From Ceriagrion tenellum (lineage: Eukaryota; Arthropoda; Insecta; Odonata; Coenagrionidae), in NCBI GenBank assembly GCA_963169105.1, contig OY720637.1:31553925-31617924 (forward strand): a stretch of DNA of 64,000 nt, written 5' to 3'. Shown here one piece after another: positions 11,250-22,395 of this stretch (within the stretch, counting starts at the first letter, position 1; each line of letters starts with the position of its first letter). Both the position numbers and the translations under genes were made by a program. The notes below the pieces were generated by a model that did no database searches, was not told the origin of the DNA, and worked only from the letters and a program-made list of their open reading frames with translations.

Positions 11250-12372
11250 CGATCATGAGTGATTCGTTCATTTGGAACGACTCATTGACATGAACTTAAT
11301 GAATTGAATCTCGTTCTCCGTTCAAATCGTTCACAATGGATCAAATCAAGCTCTTATCGTTCATAGGTCGAGTGGAGTGGATTGCGAAGAACCACACGAT
11401 TCGTGAGTGATCGAGAAGAACTTGATTTGGTTCAAATTGAACCAAAGCCGAGAAACCTTCGAGTTTCCGAGAACTGAGAAACCGAGAATGGGTGGAGAGC
11501 AACATGATTGGGACAAACCACATTCCAAGCATTTCATAGTCTTTTGGTCACACATAAAGTATAATGATAAAAACTGAGGAATAATTTTATAGAGGCGATC
11601 ATATAAAGTTGATTGATTATAACACCGAACGCAACCATTTGAACCTAAACATCGCGAGTACATAAGATTCTTAATATATAAACTCTAATCGCCGTGGCAG
11701 TATGGGCGAGTTTTTAAGCTCACAACTCCAGGCATCACGATTTAATCATTCATCGTCGTTCAATCACTCATTGCAGTATCATTTCCCGCGTACCATAAGA
11801 GAGAACAATTGGCAGCGTAGCAAAGGAATAGGTAGGTGAAATATAGTTAGAGTAGTCTGTAGTGCATGATGCATGTAATAACAACCAATAATCCCGTTCT
11901 TATTGTGTAGATACTAACCACCTAGCTGCATGTGACCCTGTTCTCTAGCATGCCTCCCCTAAATATCCTACTTGCATGGCAATAGTGCATGTTTGGTGAT
12001 CTTCACCCACTGCCACACACCCTCGTGGTGGTTCGCAGGGTATTACGTAGATGTAGATGTAGATTTAAGCTGTTCTTAGGATAGGCACTTTCATGTTCCT
12101 CAAGTCTCTTAATATTTCGATGATAAAACTAAATTAATCTGAAAAGATATTTCATATCTCCGTATAGGCAGATTCTCAATGGTACGAATTGATTGGATTA
12201 GATTCTTTGCCTTAATTTGGTTCCTCGCTGATATTTGATTCTGCGTAGTGAAATCATTTATCGTCGTTCAATCACTCATTGCAGTCATTTGGTTCTTCCA
12301 TGGTTCATTTCGTTCATGATGAATGATTTAAGAGAACGAGTCATTGTCATTAATCACATTACATGAATCGAA
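11250..12372. repeat. unclassified repeat rich in GTTCATT and AACGA motifs
   Basis: The outer parts are crowded with short forward and reversed words such as TTCGTTCAT and GAACGACTCATTG. The left stretch near 11270-11305 and the right stretch near 12331-12372 share a direct match beginning GAACGA.TCATTG. A LINE 3' end sits inside. Dense short motifs near the ends recall transposase-binding subterminal repeats of hAT-type elements, but ends and target duplication could not be fixed. Confidence 0.35.
11790..12066 (+). mobile_element. CR1-like LINE, 3' UTR only (subfamily 2)
   Basis: This piece is the reverse-strand counterpart of 27781-28035, starting CCATAAGAGAGAACAATTGG and ending in the tail GTAGATGTAGATGTAGAT near 12048-12065. 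It holds only the last few codons and the 3' UTR, as expected for a severely 5'-truncated LINE copy. Confidence 0.75.
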
Positions 12373-12374
12373 TA

Positions 12375-12917
12375 TTCAAAATGAACAGAAATTCCCACCT
12401 TTAACGTCCACTACCGATTTCCTTTTGCATTCTCATCATATTCTTCTACTTCCTCCATTTACGCATCCTACAAGCAACGACTTTTTGCTTGTTTTTCTAA
12501 TCTACTCTGAATTTTCAATTTGTTTCTCTGCACCCGCCACTCGAACGTCACCATATAGCCTCGTTCTATTTTTTTTAAATCCGCGAGTTTCTGCCATTCA
12601 AAGCATCACTTTATATCACCCTCTTCATAAATCCTTTCATTACGTCTTCAACCAGGTCTGATCTTGATATCAGTCTCCCAGAGATCAACGTTTCTCAAAT
12701 GAAAGGCATCCATTCTTGAGTAGCGCTATCTATCGGAATACGGCGTGGTGAGCTCTTCTTTCCACAATTTAGTTCAAATACGTACATACTTTGATGTCTC
12801 ACGCTGCTCAATGCCCCAAAGTAGACAGCTCAGAAGCTCACCTGAAAATAAAGAGGGACGAGGATTAGAAAAAATATTTCATTACAGACAGGGTATTTAA
12901 GCAACTAATATTACCAA
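12375..12917. other. no recognised feature
   Basis: A 105-codon plus-strand open frame starts at 12344, partly inside the preceding repeat. It has no recognisable motif and is likely chance. Confidence 0.35.
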
Positions 12918-13223
12918 ATGCCAAAAATATTACCCTGAGAAATTTTGTCAATTCCTGAGGAATCCTCAAGGTGCTACCGAAAATGAATTGGCTTATCTAT
13001 AATTAATGGCGCAATATTTCTTGTGCGTCTTTTTATTAATGATTAATTAATTTATTATTAATGATTAATTAATTTATTATTAATGATTAATTATTAATGA
13101 TTAATAAAATAGACGCACAAGAAATATTGCGCCATTAATTACACATAAGCCAATTCATTTTCGGTAGCACCTTGAGGATTCCTCAGGAATTGACAAAATT
13201 CCTCAGGGTAATATTTTTGGCAT
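12918..13223. repeat. near-perfect 306-bp palindrome
   Basis: The arm beginning ATGCCAAAAATATTACCC at 12918 is repeated inverted up to 13223. Over about 118 bp per arm I count three mismatches and one small indel. The centre (about 13032-13107) is AT-only and made of tandem units of about 22 bp built from ATTAATGATTAATTAATTT. No coding content. It could be a foldback element or a DNA-repair inverted duplication. Confidence 0.9.
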
Positions 13224-13804
13224 GTTCTCTTTCAGGCAGATTATTTGAGAATTCGGAACGCCCGCGGATGCTCGACGAAAAACGATGAATAGGAATTTAT
13301 TGATAAAATACCAGCCCATTATTGAAATGTGGGCTTCTTCGTAAGATACCATGAAAACGAGTGTCCCTGGACTTTCAAGATGAAGGTTTAGAGAAAGTTA
13401 AAATAAAGGAGTTACATAACTGGTTAATAAGAGATAGGACATAGGGATACCTGTAAAACTGGAGCAAAGAATGAAAAAGATTGCAGCGTTCTTGAGGTCA
13501 TTGGCCGATGGAAGTGTTTAATTGATCCAAGTGGGAGAGAGCATTAATTATGATGGCGTATATTAGTTTACTCATGATTATTGTTAAATACTAGCAGAAT
13601 AAGAACATTTTTCCATCTGGTTCTTAGATTTGAAGTACATGATCAGAGGCTGCTTACAACTTAGGAGTAATAGGAGGAGGAATGAATGCCATGAAAAATT
13701 GTTTATACGTACCAAAAATGAAAAATACTAGCTTACATGCTTTGAAAACGATGAGAGAATTAATGAAAGACGAGTAACATAGCAGGTAAGCATGGTATAT
13801 ACGT
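13224..13804. other. no recognised feature
   Basis: AT-rich sequence with no supported coding or repeat feature. Confidence 0.4.
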
Positions 13805-14255
13805 TCCTCTTTATTTGCCCAAAATTGTATTCTTTGGTCTTCCTCGGGGAACTTTTCCCACTATTTTGCCTTCAATTATGTTTCTCATAAACCCATTGTG
13901 CCTCAGGGTGTGTCAAATCCATCTTGTTCTTCTTTTTTCTAAGGTGTTTCATATGGTCCTTTCCTCTCCTACTCTTCTGTACACTTCATCATTTCTTCTT
14001 TGGTCCGCCCATTGTATCTTCAGCATCCTCTTCCAGCACCAGATTTCAAAGGCTTCTTGTCTTTCCTGGTCAGCTTTTCCAATGGTCCATACTTCCGATC
14101 CTTGGAGTGCTGCATTCCACACGAATGTTTTCACATACTGTTTTCTGGTTAGTAGTCCTTACTTCTTCGTCTGTTTCCCATGAACTCCTTTTTAGCTTGG
14201 TCTATTCTCCGCTTGAGGTCCATTGCACTTCTTCTGAATTCGAGGGGTATACGTT
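13805..14255 (-). mobile_element. LINE remnant, C-terminal tail (family A)
   Basis: The minus strand reads FRRSAMDLKRRIDQAKKEF, GSEVWTIGKADQERQEAFEI, RNDEVYRRVGEERTI, a stop, then LRHNGFMRNIIEG and KVPRGRP. It aligns with the copies at 10.3 and 62.2 kb and keeps slightly more upstream sequence. Frame shifts split it. Plus-strand open frames over the same bases are shadows. Confidence 0.8.
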
Positions 14256-14285
14256 AGAAATTTCATATTTATAATTGCTGTGTAG

Positions 14286-14464
14286 AGCATATGCGTACCA
14301 TTTCCCATTGATAACGACTTCTGTAAACTGAAAAAAATCTCCAAAATTAATGTAGTAAACGGAAGCTATTTTGTTATTTTCGGAAAGGTGAGATTTTTTT
14401 CTTTAAAATGAGACCAAATTCATTGAATGCTTTGAGGAATGATACCTATCTCAAACTACCTCAA
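14286..14464 (-). mobile_element. TTAA-flanked MITE, truncated copy c
   Basis: Shares ATGAGACCAAATTCATTGA and a CGTACCATTTCCCAT block with copies a, b and d, and ends TCAAACTACCTCAA. Only one end of the element is retained. It abuts the family A LINE tail. Confidence 0.6.
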
Positions 14465-14545
14465 TTGGATAATTTCTTTCATGGATATTTATTCCCCGTG
14501 TAATGCGCCATAAGGCGGGAGGATGGATGTTGCCTATGGAGGCAG

Positions 14546-14714
14546 AAAATTTCCCCAGTGGTATTCAGTAAATTAACTGCAAATCTATAAATCATCCAAT
14601 ATGCAATTAATGTACTATAATGTAGCTTATTTGGTACATTTCTTTGGGAGTAGGAAACGGTTACTTCCAAGATCTGGAGGTGAGTGCACAGTGTAAGTTA
14701 ATGGTAATAATAAT
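14546..14714. repeat. direct duplication, copy 1
   Basis: About 165 bp nearly identical to 16509-16675, starting around GGTATTCAGTAAATTAACTG and ending GTTAATGGTAATAATA. Only a few differences are visible. It ends exactly where the (AAT)n tail of the next LINE begins. Confidence 0.85.
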
Positions 14715-15225
14715 AATAATGATACAACTTTATTTCCTCGGGGAAAAACTTTCCTTTGGAGCAGAAATTTTTTTACAATCAATTAGTCACAGTGTTCAAT
14801 ATAGACATGGTACATAACTGTAAACAAGATAAAATATGCTATCTCATTAATAATACAGTTGTGTGTATACAACGCATCGAAAATACATAGCTTTACAAAA
14901 AACAACAGAGTTGGGTGCATATCAACAAAAGATATTTTCAGATATTTTTCCTTTAAACACCTTAACATTATTTATGGATTGAAAACTGTATGGAAAAGAG
15001 TTCCATAATTTAAATGAAGAAATAAAAAAGGACTTTTCATACAAATTGGTTCGATATGATGGAATGGACAGAGTTTCCGTCTTCCGTGTAATGTGTTTTT
15101 CTGAATTAATATTAAATGTTACTTGTTTGTACAAGTAAGATGGTAATTGTGTTTTTATCGTTTTATGCATAAAGATAGCTTTCATTATGCATCGTTTTTC
15201 TGCCAGTTTGGGCCATTTTAATAGT
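14705..15225 (-). mobile_element. Jockey/CR1-type LINE, C-terminal end with ATT-repeat tail
   Basis: The minus strand encodes about 100 residues typical of the end of Jockey-like ORF2: KAIFMHKTIKTQLPSYLYKQ, then LSIPSYRTNLYEKSFFISSF and KLWNSFPYSF, ending FKGKISEN before the stop near 14922. A 3' UTR follows and ends in about five ATT units at 14703-14720. The IP..RT..Y..SFF...KLWNS pattern is characteristic. The frame upstream of about 15225 runs into unrelated GC-rich sequence, so the copy is 5'-truncated. Confidence 0.8.
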
Positions 15226-15284
15226 TGGTAGTAAGTTAGGCAACGGCATTTTCCAGAAGGCCCGTGCTCTCCACTAAATGTTGA

Positions 15285-15830
15285 ACGTACTGTAGCACGG
15301 GGTGGTGGAGAAGAGGAAGGGAGAAGGAAGAAGGAGGTGATGGGAGGAGGAGGAATGGGCGGAACCACGCTGGGGTGCTGCTCTGGGAATTGGGTTATCA
15401 GGGGAGGAGGAGGTTTTTCTTCGCGGGAAGAGGCGGAGTGCAGGCAGTGGAGGGCATCTGGGGGGGGGGGGGGCTACAAGTTAGGGTGGGTTTTTTATTG
15501 AGGGGGCGTAGTCGGCGGGTGAGAGGTGTGCCCAGCGAGGCAGGGAGGTGTCTGCTCGGAGGTGGAAATGCTTTTAAGGCTTATTCTTTTCTCTCTTTTT
15601 TTTCCTCATCCTCGGAACACGAAAGAGGGGTGCTGCTCGCTAGGGTGTGCCGGGTATGTGGTTCCTGGTGAGGAGCGCTTGACGGCGAAGAGGGGGTGTA
15701 AAGTCTGCAAAGGAGGGTGAGAATTGCTTCGGGGGGTTGGAGAGAAATGGAAAATTTCGTCTCTTTTTTATATATCTGTATTAGTCGAGTCGGGAACGGT
15801 GGGTGGGTGGTTAATGTGGGGGGGGGTGAA
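15285..15830 (+). other. G-rich islet with G-runs
   Basis: Strongly G-biased plus strand with a run of about 12 G near 15462-15473 and another of about 9 near 15819, plus many GGG and GGGG blocks. Possible G-quadruplex forming sequence. Open frames here reflect composition. Confidence 0.5.
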
Positions 15831-16364
15831 CTGACAAAAAGAGCTGGGGGCTCGATAGTGTAAAAAAGAATATCACGCTGAAAGAGGGGATCTTTGCCCT
15901 TCTACCAGTTTTTACCATAGTGAGCTCAAGAAAAATGAAAAGGCACGGAGAGGATAGAAAATAATGAAGAGAGAAGTATAGTAAAGTAAAATGGTCATAT
16001 AAATGAGAGTATGAAGAATAATAGTAGAAAACTGGAGGTATAATTTGGGCAGAATGCGGTGGAACTGCATTTATACCTACAATGTATTTGTAATGAATGT
16101 ATTACCACCGAATGTAATTACTAATGCAATGGACAACATGGAAAACGACTATGAACATTTGACATTTGGGTCGCTATTCAAATGGAGTTGCAGCAATTTT
16201 GCTGACTTCTCACCCCAAGGGCCCAAATTAATGTCCTAGTGGTAGTGGATATTATTCAACGGTATTCTGATCTCATATGCAGCTTTTAGTGGAATTATTC
16301 ATTACTCAGATGGGACATTTAACTTTCAATCCCTCCATACCTTGATATTTGAACCCCTAATGGC
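15831..16364. other. no recognised feature
   Basis: AT-rich sequence with short chance frames only. Confidence 0.35.
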
Positions 16365-16915
16365 CAAGAGATTAACCTGGCCAACATATGCATTCCACAT
16401 TCCCAAATACTGCACAACATATATGAAAAATCAATCCTAATTACATCATGTAAATTGTGGAACTCTTTGCCAAATAATATTCATTTGTCCAGAAAGGTCT
16501 CACAATTCAAAATTCCCTAGAGGTATTCAGTAAATTAACTGCAAATCTATAAATCATCCAATATGCAAATATTGTACTATAATGTAGCTTATTTGGTACA
16601 TTTCTTTGGGAGTAGGAAACAGTTACTTCCAAGATCTGGAGGTGAGTGCACAGTGTAAGTTAATGGTAATAATAACTGACTATTTGATCAAAACAGCTAT
16701 TAGGTAAATTTTATTATTCGTGGAATTGGATAGTATTGAAATTGTAATTAAAATCATAATTATTTCTTATTTATTAAGAGTAATTTATTATGTTAAGCTG
16801 TATATAAAGTTTAAAGATATTTTATTGTGCTATTTAAGTATGTATTGTATTGATTACCCTGGGGGTATATTAGTGTAATGTGTTCCAAGGGTTTATGTCC
16901 TAGAGCATAAAAAAA
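16365..16915 (+). mobile_element. Jockey-type LINE, C-terminal end and 3' UTR
   Basis: In one frame near 16445-16520 the strand reads SCKLWNSLPNNIHLSRKVSQ, the KLWNSLP motif near the end of Jockey-like ORF2. AT-rich 3' UTR-like sequence follows, ending near GAGCATAAAAAAAGG. The duplicated 165-bp block lies just after the coding end. Upstream frames are broken. Confidence 0.6.
16509..16675. repeat. direct duplication, copy 2
   Basis: Partner of 14546-14714, in the same orientation about 1.96 kb away. Here it sits in the presumed 3' UTR of the Jockey-like remnant, suggesting this is the source copy. Confidence 0.85.
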
Positions 16916-16919
16916 GGTT

Positions 16920-17550
16920 TCTATTTCTACCTTGCGTTTCGCGTACGCTAGCGTCAACGCCACGCTGGGTGCCTCTCCGTCCTTCCTTCGTTCCTAAAAT
17001 ATTTCTTCCAATACGAGTCTACACTCCTTAATTTAATGGTAACAAGGACGTAAGCAGTTGATTTGCTTCACGAATTATTATTATTGTCAGGGCTCTTAGG
17101 AGAAATGTCATGATAATAGCTATCACAGCGTAGGTTTCAGAATAGGTTTTGTCTACTGAGATAATTTAAGGTCAAGTTTCCTCCACAGATATAAAAACAC
17201 ATTGCATGCAAACCCTGTGTGCTTCTATTGTAAGTTAGACCACATTCATAAAGTTAAATGGGTTGATGTCAAAACGTTAAGGTTAAAAATTAATTTATTT
17301 CTTCGTACGATGAGGGATCACCATAAACCGCTAAGGACGCTAAGCCGCTAAGCGATAAGGTAAATAGTAGACATTATTAAAATCTGGTAGCTTCCTGATA
17401 CATAAATTTACCAGGTGACTGAAAACAATCAATAGGTACAGCTCTCAAAGGTGATGGTGTCATAAGGATGCACAGGGCAGTAGGTCGTGAAGGGAATTAG
17501 TCTGGTGAGAGCATTTATTTATTTATTTGAAAAAAAGATCACATGCAGCA
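16920..17550. other. no recognised feature
   Basis: Unique-looking sequence. A short series of CGCTAAG words occurs near 17328-17355. Confidence 0.35.
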
Positions 17551-17554
17551 TAAA

Positions 17555-17800
17555 GCTATTTTACAGTAAACATAAGCATGAAGGAAGGAGGAGAAAATTG
17601 AGAAGTACTTTCTTTAGATTTGAAAATTCGCAAGGCTATAGTAACTGACAATATTTCTTTCTTCTTCTCGGCATGCGTCCTACCTCTCTTCAACCCTACC
17701 ATAAAAGCTGTTCTCTTTCTTCCAACTCCTTTCTTACCTAACAACCTCTCCTTTATTGCTCTTTTATTCAACCCTTCGTCTGCCATTTCCTGCTCCAATC
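17555..17800 (-). mobile_element. LINE remnant, C-terminal tail (family B)
   Basis: The minus frame reads GLNKRAIKERLLGKKGVGRK, then RTAFMVGLKRGRTHAEKKKE, matching the I.GR.LG....GRKRIGFM.GMK.G.SYAE.K pattern of the copies at 35, 52, 53.5, 55.6 and 61.4 kb. It ends just after that motif. Confidence 0.65.
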
Positions 17801-18134
17801 ACTTAATTTTCCTTCCTTCTCCCCTAGATGTTTCCTTTTCCCACCCAATCCAACAAGCATTGCCAAATTTTCCGTTTTGTGGTGTTTTGAAAAAGTTACT
17901 TATATAAGTTTTCAATCCTACGAGTTGCGATATACCTCATTCATCATGTACAATGTTTCCACGATGTTTTCATCAAAACATAATCTCAGGTTTTAGCATC
18001 ACTCAACTTGAAATAATAAAATGCGTAAATTACATGAGCCCAATACATGTCCCGCAAGAGTTAAATAACGTTTAGGAGCCGTACTGTATGTAAAATCTTC
18101 TTACAATTTCGTCACTAATCGTGACCTAGGTAAG

Positions 18135-18260
18135 TATATTTGTCAAGCGGGAATGGGGAAGACAGAAAATAGGTTTATGAGCGGGATGAAGAAGGGTTGA
18201 TTGTATCGTGAGGCGACAAAGAAATTTGGGCTCTAACAGCGTACAAAATATGGGAGGAAT
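18135..18260 (+). mobile_element. short family B LINE fragment
   Basis: GGGGAAGACAGAAAATAGG followed by GCGGGATGAAGAAGGG gives, with frame shifts, the GRKIGFM.GMKKG motif of family B. Borders uncertain. Confidence 0.45.
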
Positions 18261-18307
18261 TTCCTTGACTTTCAAGAAAAATATTTTCATTGACTTTTCT
18301 GGCCCCT

Positions 18308-18995
18308 ATCCCAGATAGCAAAGTAAGCCTTAATCAAGCTTGACTTAATCTTGACAATACAAGTCACCAAGCTTGAATCCAGCTTGACAAATCAAGCTAT
18401 TAAGCTTATTTCAAGCTTGAATCAAACAAGCTAGTATCCACCGGTCAAGCTTCCTGCAACCTTAACAGTGTAGCTTAAATCAAGCTTGATTTTCCAGTTT
18501 GATTCAAGCATAAGTTTCATTTTGAATAAGGTTGACTATTCCCTCACCAGCAAGTTTGAATCAAGCTGCTCAGATTTTATACAAGAAATGACTAACTTTA
18601 TCTTCCTACAAGGTGTGATCCACACAACTATTTTACAAAGGCTACATTCTGAAAATGAACAAAGGTAGGTATATGAAGAAATATATCCAAAACTAATTTT
18701 TTGAGGAAAATGGAATATCTCTTCTGTTTCGCCACTTTAAATTGCAAGTATTGCAGGCATTAATAAATTTCTCACACAATTTTAATGCGGTGTATTACTT
18801 CATTCGACAAAAGATGAACTATATTTATGCCTGCGCATGCATCAAGGTGTTGGTAAGATGGAAATTAGCTTGATTCAAGTGCTCCGTTATTAGCTTGGCA
18901 TGGACTGCTTGAGGCACGCTTGAATCAAGCTTGCGAAAATCAAACGATGTGGCAGGGGCAAATCAAGCTTAGCAAAAGCTAACATTCTAGCTGGG
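18308..18995. mobile_element. MITE with repeated CAAGCTTGA motifs
   Basis: The left end ATCCCAGATAGCAAAG is an imperfect inverted match to the right end TAGCTGGGAT. The outer 250 bp on the left and 150 bp on the right carry many copies, in both orientations, of CAAGCTTGAATCAAGC-like words. Such subterminal repeats often bind transposase. No coding potential. The element directly adjoins the SINE on its right. Confidence 0.6.
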
Positions 18996-19350
18996 ATGGC
19001 GGCGGGATAAAGTCATCGCCTGCTAAACTGAGGGTCGCGAGTTTGAGTCCCACCTGGGTGGGTTTTTCACCACCCAGGGTATGGATGTATGTCAAGTTCT
19101 GCTGGTCCGGTCCCTGGAAAACCTGATGACAGGCTCAGCAGCCTATCGGGATTCCGGGGACATACGGGCCAACAGAATCGTCCAGCAAACAAAAAAACCT
19201 ACCAATTCCGGTAGAATACTAAAAAACAGCACATTTTTTATAAAAATTACCAACAAATCAACGATATTGTGCTTGATATTGGGTGCATACCTGATGTGGG
19301 GTCACCGACTGTCACACATCCTTGATAAGGAATGTAGACACAAATACTAG
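18996..19350 (+). mobile_element. tRNA-derived SINE
   Basis: The head has a tRNA-like layout: GGCGGCGGGATAAAG as a possible A-box, then GCGAGTTTGAGTCCCACC as B-box about 30 bp on, then a GGGTGG/CCACCC hairpin and a unique body. A similar head occurs at 47.63 kb. The 89-codon open frame at 19081-19350 lies in the body and is not a gene. The 3' end is uncertain. Confidence 0.6.
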
Positions 19351-19359
19351 CCAACCAAG

Positions 19360-19900
19360 AAGAAAAGGTGCCAATTAATAAAAAGTTTGAATGGAGGCTG
19401 ATTTTATTGGATATTTGGGAGGTAAGAGAATTTGGAGGGGTACGAAAGTAGAAATCTTGATGGTGTGAAAAGGAATATCTCGTTTGAAGGCTTGGGAGGC
19501 GTGGGGACGGGGCGAAGGAAATTGGGTGGGCAAAGGGCGTATATAAATGTAAAAAAAAAACAGAAACATTCCAAAGGGCGAAGAAGAGAAAAGAGGGCTG
19601 AGAGTGAGATGGGGAGGAGATTAAAAGTTCCGAGGCAATTTGGGAGTTTGATGGGCGGCACTAATGGAAAGGAAAAGGAACTCGCATTCATTCATTGTGC
19701 GAGGGGAAGCGTCCCAAGTTAGCGTTGTACGCGCGGCAGTAAAAACTGAAAGACGTCGATGAGTAGCGTGCGTGTCAAATTTAAATGCAATTGCATCGCT
19801 TTGAAGGGATTTTGTCGAGCGTGTCATCTCCTGCACTATTGCCTTGCAGAACTTTTCCAGAGAAGCCCTTTCTGTAAGAGGCCATTCAGTAAATCAGTAA
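19360..19900. other. purine-rich stretch without gene
   Basis: GA-rich plus strand with complementary open frames on both strands, typical of biased composition. No protein recognised. Confidence 0.35.
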
Positions 19901-19904
19901 TACT

Positions 19905-20315
19905 TACTTGAAATACGCTGCCAAAGTTTGAGATCCTCATGAAGTAGACTTAAAAACATAGAACGCGTGGAGAAAAAAATCAGCAAGGTACGTGAAAGGC
20001 CGTTATGATGGACTTTTTTGGGTTACTGACCTCTTGCAATAACTTGGATGGGAATCGCTTTCAGGTCGTTGATTGAAAATTAGACTCAATCTGTCATTTA
20101 TATTCAAAACTCATTTATTTTCCGACGAAGTTATCATTATCTTACGAACTCCAACATACTATGGTAGATCAGATCATGAGACTAAAATAAGGGAAATATA
20201 TAGTAGAAAACATGCTTGTAGAGCATGCAAATCCCGGATGTTCGCGTAATACCTTAACTCAAGCGTCTTGTCGGAAATGACACAATAAATGTGGGAAAGC
20301 CCCTTAATGCATGCA
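19905..20315 (+). mobile_element. CR1-like LINE, C-terminal end (subfamily 1)
   Basis: Reads LKYAAKV, a stop, DPHEVDLKT, KSARYVKGRYDGLFWVTDLL, LGWESLSG, then LRTPTYYGRSDHETKIREI. This is the same protein tail as the 28-kb copy (LRTPVYYARFDQINKIREI). Stops interrupt it. The 3' part fades near ATGCATGCATTGAG without the GATGTA tail. Confidence 0.75.
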
Positions 20316-20734
20316 TTGAGCAGGTTTAAATAGAGCGTTCAATGTTCTTCAAATCGTGTTAAAGTCATGCAGTGAGCAAACGCACCCAAATAATTTGACG
20401 CAAAAATATGCATTTGTATTCTAGGAATTAAAACCGTAAAAAATTTACAACTGACATAAAAAAGTTAAAAATAATTCAAAAAGATTCAAATCAAGTACTT
20501 TCCTGTCCATTCATTGCGATAGTCTGTTGGAGCCTCTATACCTGATGTAGGTACTGCGTGCTTCAGGTTGGAACCTTCAGGGAAACTATACGGATAACCA
20601 CAACAGGGAACGGCCTTCAAGATTTAAGGGGGTGATCAAACGGTAACCTAGCCTTTATACAAACCGGTAGTCGCAGTAGAGGGACCAGCCTAAATCTAAT
20701 GACAGTTCTTGAACTACGTGGGAGTAATTAAACT
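20316..20734. other. no recognised feature
   Basis: Ordinary sequence with no supported feature. Confidence 0.35.
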
Positions 20735-20800
20735 AGAATTAGACAGATAAGAATAGAGACCTGCAGTCAACCAACCTAAGGGCAGAACGACAAATGAATA
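20735..20800 (+). mobile_element. family A LINE, extreme 3' end only
   Basis: ACCTGCAGTCAACCAACC and CGACAAATGAATAAA match the 3' ends at 10.73 and 62.62 kb. No coding part remains. Confidence 0.5.
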
Positions 20801-22395
20801 AAATCCCTGAATTAGCCATCTCTCACTAGAATTGCATGAGGTTTAAATGTAGCACATGAGATATACTCAAACCAAGGCAATGCTTGCGGTTATTCCACCA
20901 TATTATCCATTCTAACACTTTAGGAAATATTACAGCAACAACACATGAAAAGCAGCACTGATACTTCAATAGGATCTGATGTCGCATAATATACATTCAA
21001 ATTAGCACAGCCTTCGGTGCAGGAAGAGTAAATTGTGTAAAAAAAGATTGTTTAGAGTAGAATGTAGAATGGCTGCGCAATGCTGTGCAAGAGGATTTTT
21101 TTCGATGAGTAGAAACATTAACTATATACCTAGAAAGTTCTGACAGGCAGACTAACATGAATTGGCTATCCCGATAGCACGCAAAAAGTTAAACCAAGTA
21201 TTGATATACACGTTAATTAATGGATTTTAAAAAATATGAACAATTTAATCATTCACTGAAATAAATCGATGGTGTAGACTAATTAATCAACTTCTTGTGA
21301 TGCAATGTAGAAATTTGAGCCAAAAAATTACGCGTGGTATTCTGAAGCCAAATCCCATAAGAGTTTACATGCTAGAAAAATATTAAGAATATATTGCCCT
21401 TGTGGAGTAACAAATGTTAATTTCTGCTCTCCACAACTTGCGCCGATCTCGCTATGGCAGTGCATGAGTTATTGAGAAATTCATATTTTGTCCTTCAGGA
21501 GGTACAAGAGATAATTTCTCCTCTCATGCGTTGTTCTCGCTATGGCAGCGCATAGTGTAATAAGCTGTACTCGCTGGAATTCATGGGCGGTCTAATGATT
21601 GCAAGAAGACGTGATTACAGAATTCGCAGATTTCAACGTCAGCCTGCACGACAATAAGGTATTATGGAGGTAACTTTTCTCACTTTAGGAACATAAACTC
21701 TCCTCAGGTAATGTTTATCAGCGCATAAGACCACAATGAGCCTCCTGCGTCAGTGTGTATGATCGTACAAGACAGGAAAGACGGTCCTCGAACGAATTTT
21801 CGAATGTCTGGGGAAATAATGACGCCAAGGTCCTCATACCCAGGTCATGCCTCGATCCCATAATGGCCTCTGATTTCTCCTTTGTGGGTCGGGCTCAATG
21901 TTCCATAGCACTGCCTTTCTTCATTGAGTAACCATAAGTGTTTAGCCTTATCCAATGTAACAAGTTATCGTTTAACATAAAGCTGATTTTGAACGTAAAA
22001 ATTTAAAAGTAGAATGAAAGCTATACGAAGTATGATTTGGTCAAAATTAGGATAAAATATTCCTAACGACAAAACAAGAGCCATCTCTCACCTCGCATAT
22101 TGGGATAACCCTCCTCAGTGTATTTTCGCGCACGGTAATTATCTCTGCATAACATTGTGCTTGATCATAATTAAGCGTCAGTTTTGGGCAAAGAAAAACT
22201 AAACGGACAAATATTACTCACTAACTTACCAGACAAGAAGGGGATACCATCCTTTGGTATTGAAGATAATTTACGATTTCTGTGCTAGATTCCCTCCAAA
22301 ATATGAAGCCAAAATTAACATATGCATATAATAATTGTTGTAGAGTACAAATGGCACCATTTTAAGGAACATATAGATGTTTTTCCACCAAAAAA
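20801..22395. other. no gene recognised; one short direct repeat
   Basis: CTCGCTATGGCAG.GCAT occurs twice, near 21450 and 21538, in direct orientation. Nothing else stands out. Confidence 0.35.

Noticed and set aside
14922..15368. 148-codon minus frame taken as a gene
   Set aside because: The C-terminal 100 residues are a Jockey-like LINE tail and the N-terminal 45 are translated GC-rich non-coding DNA, so it is a chimera of unrelated sequence.
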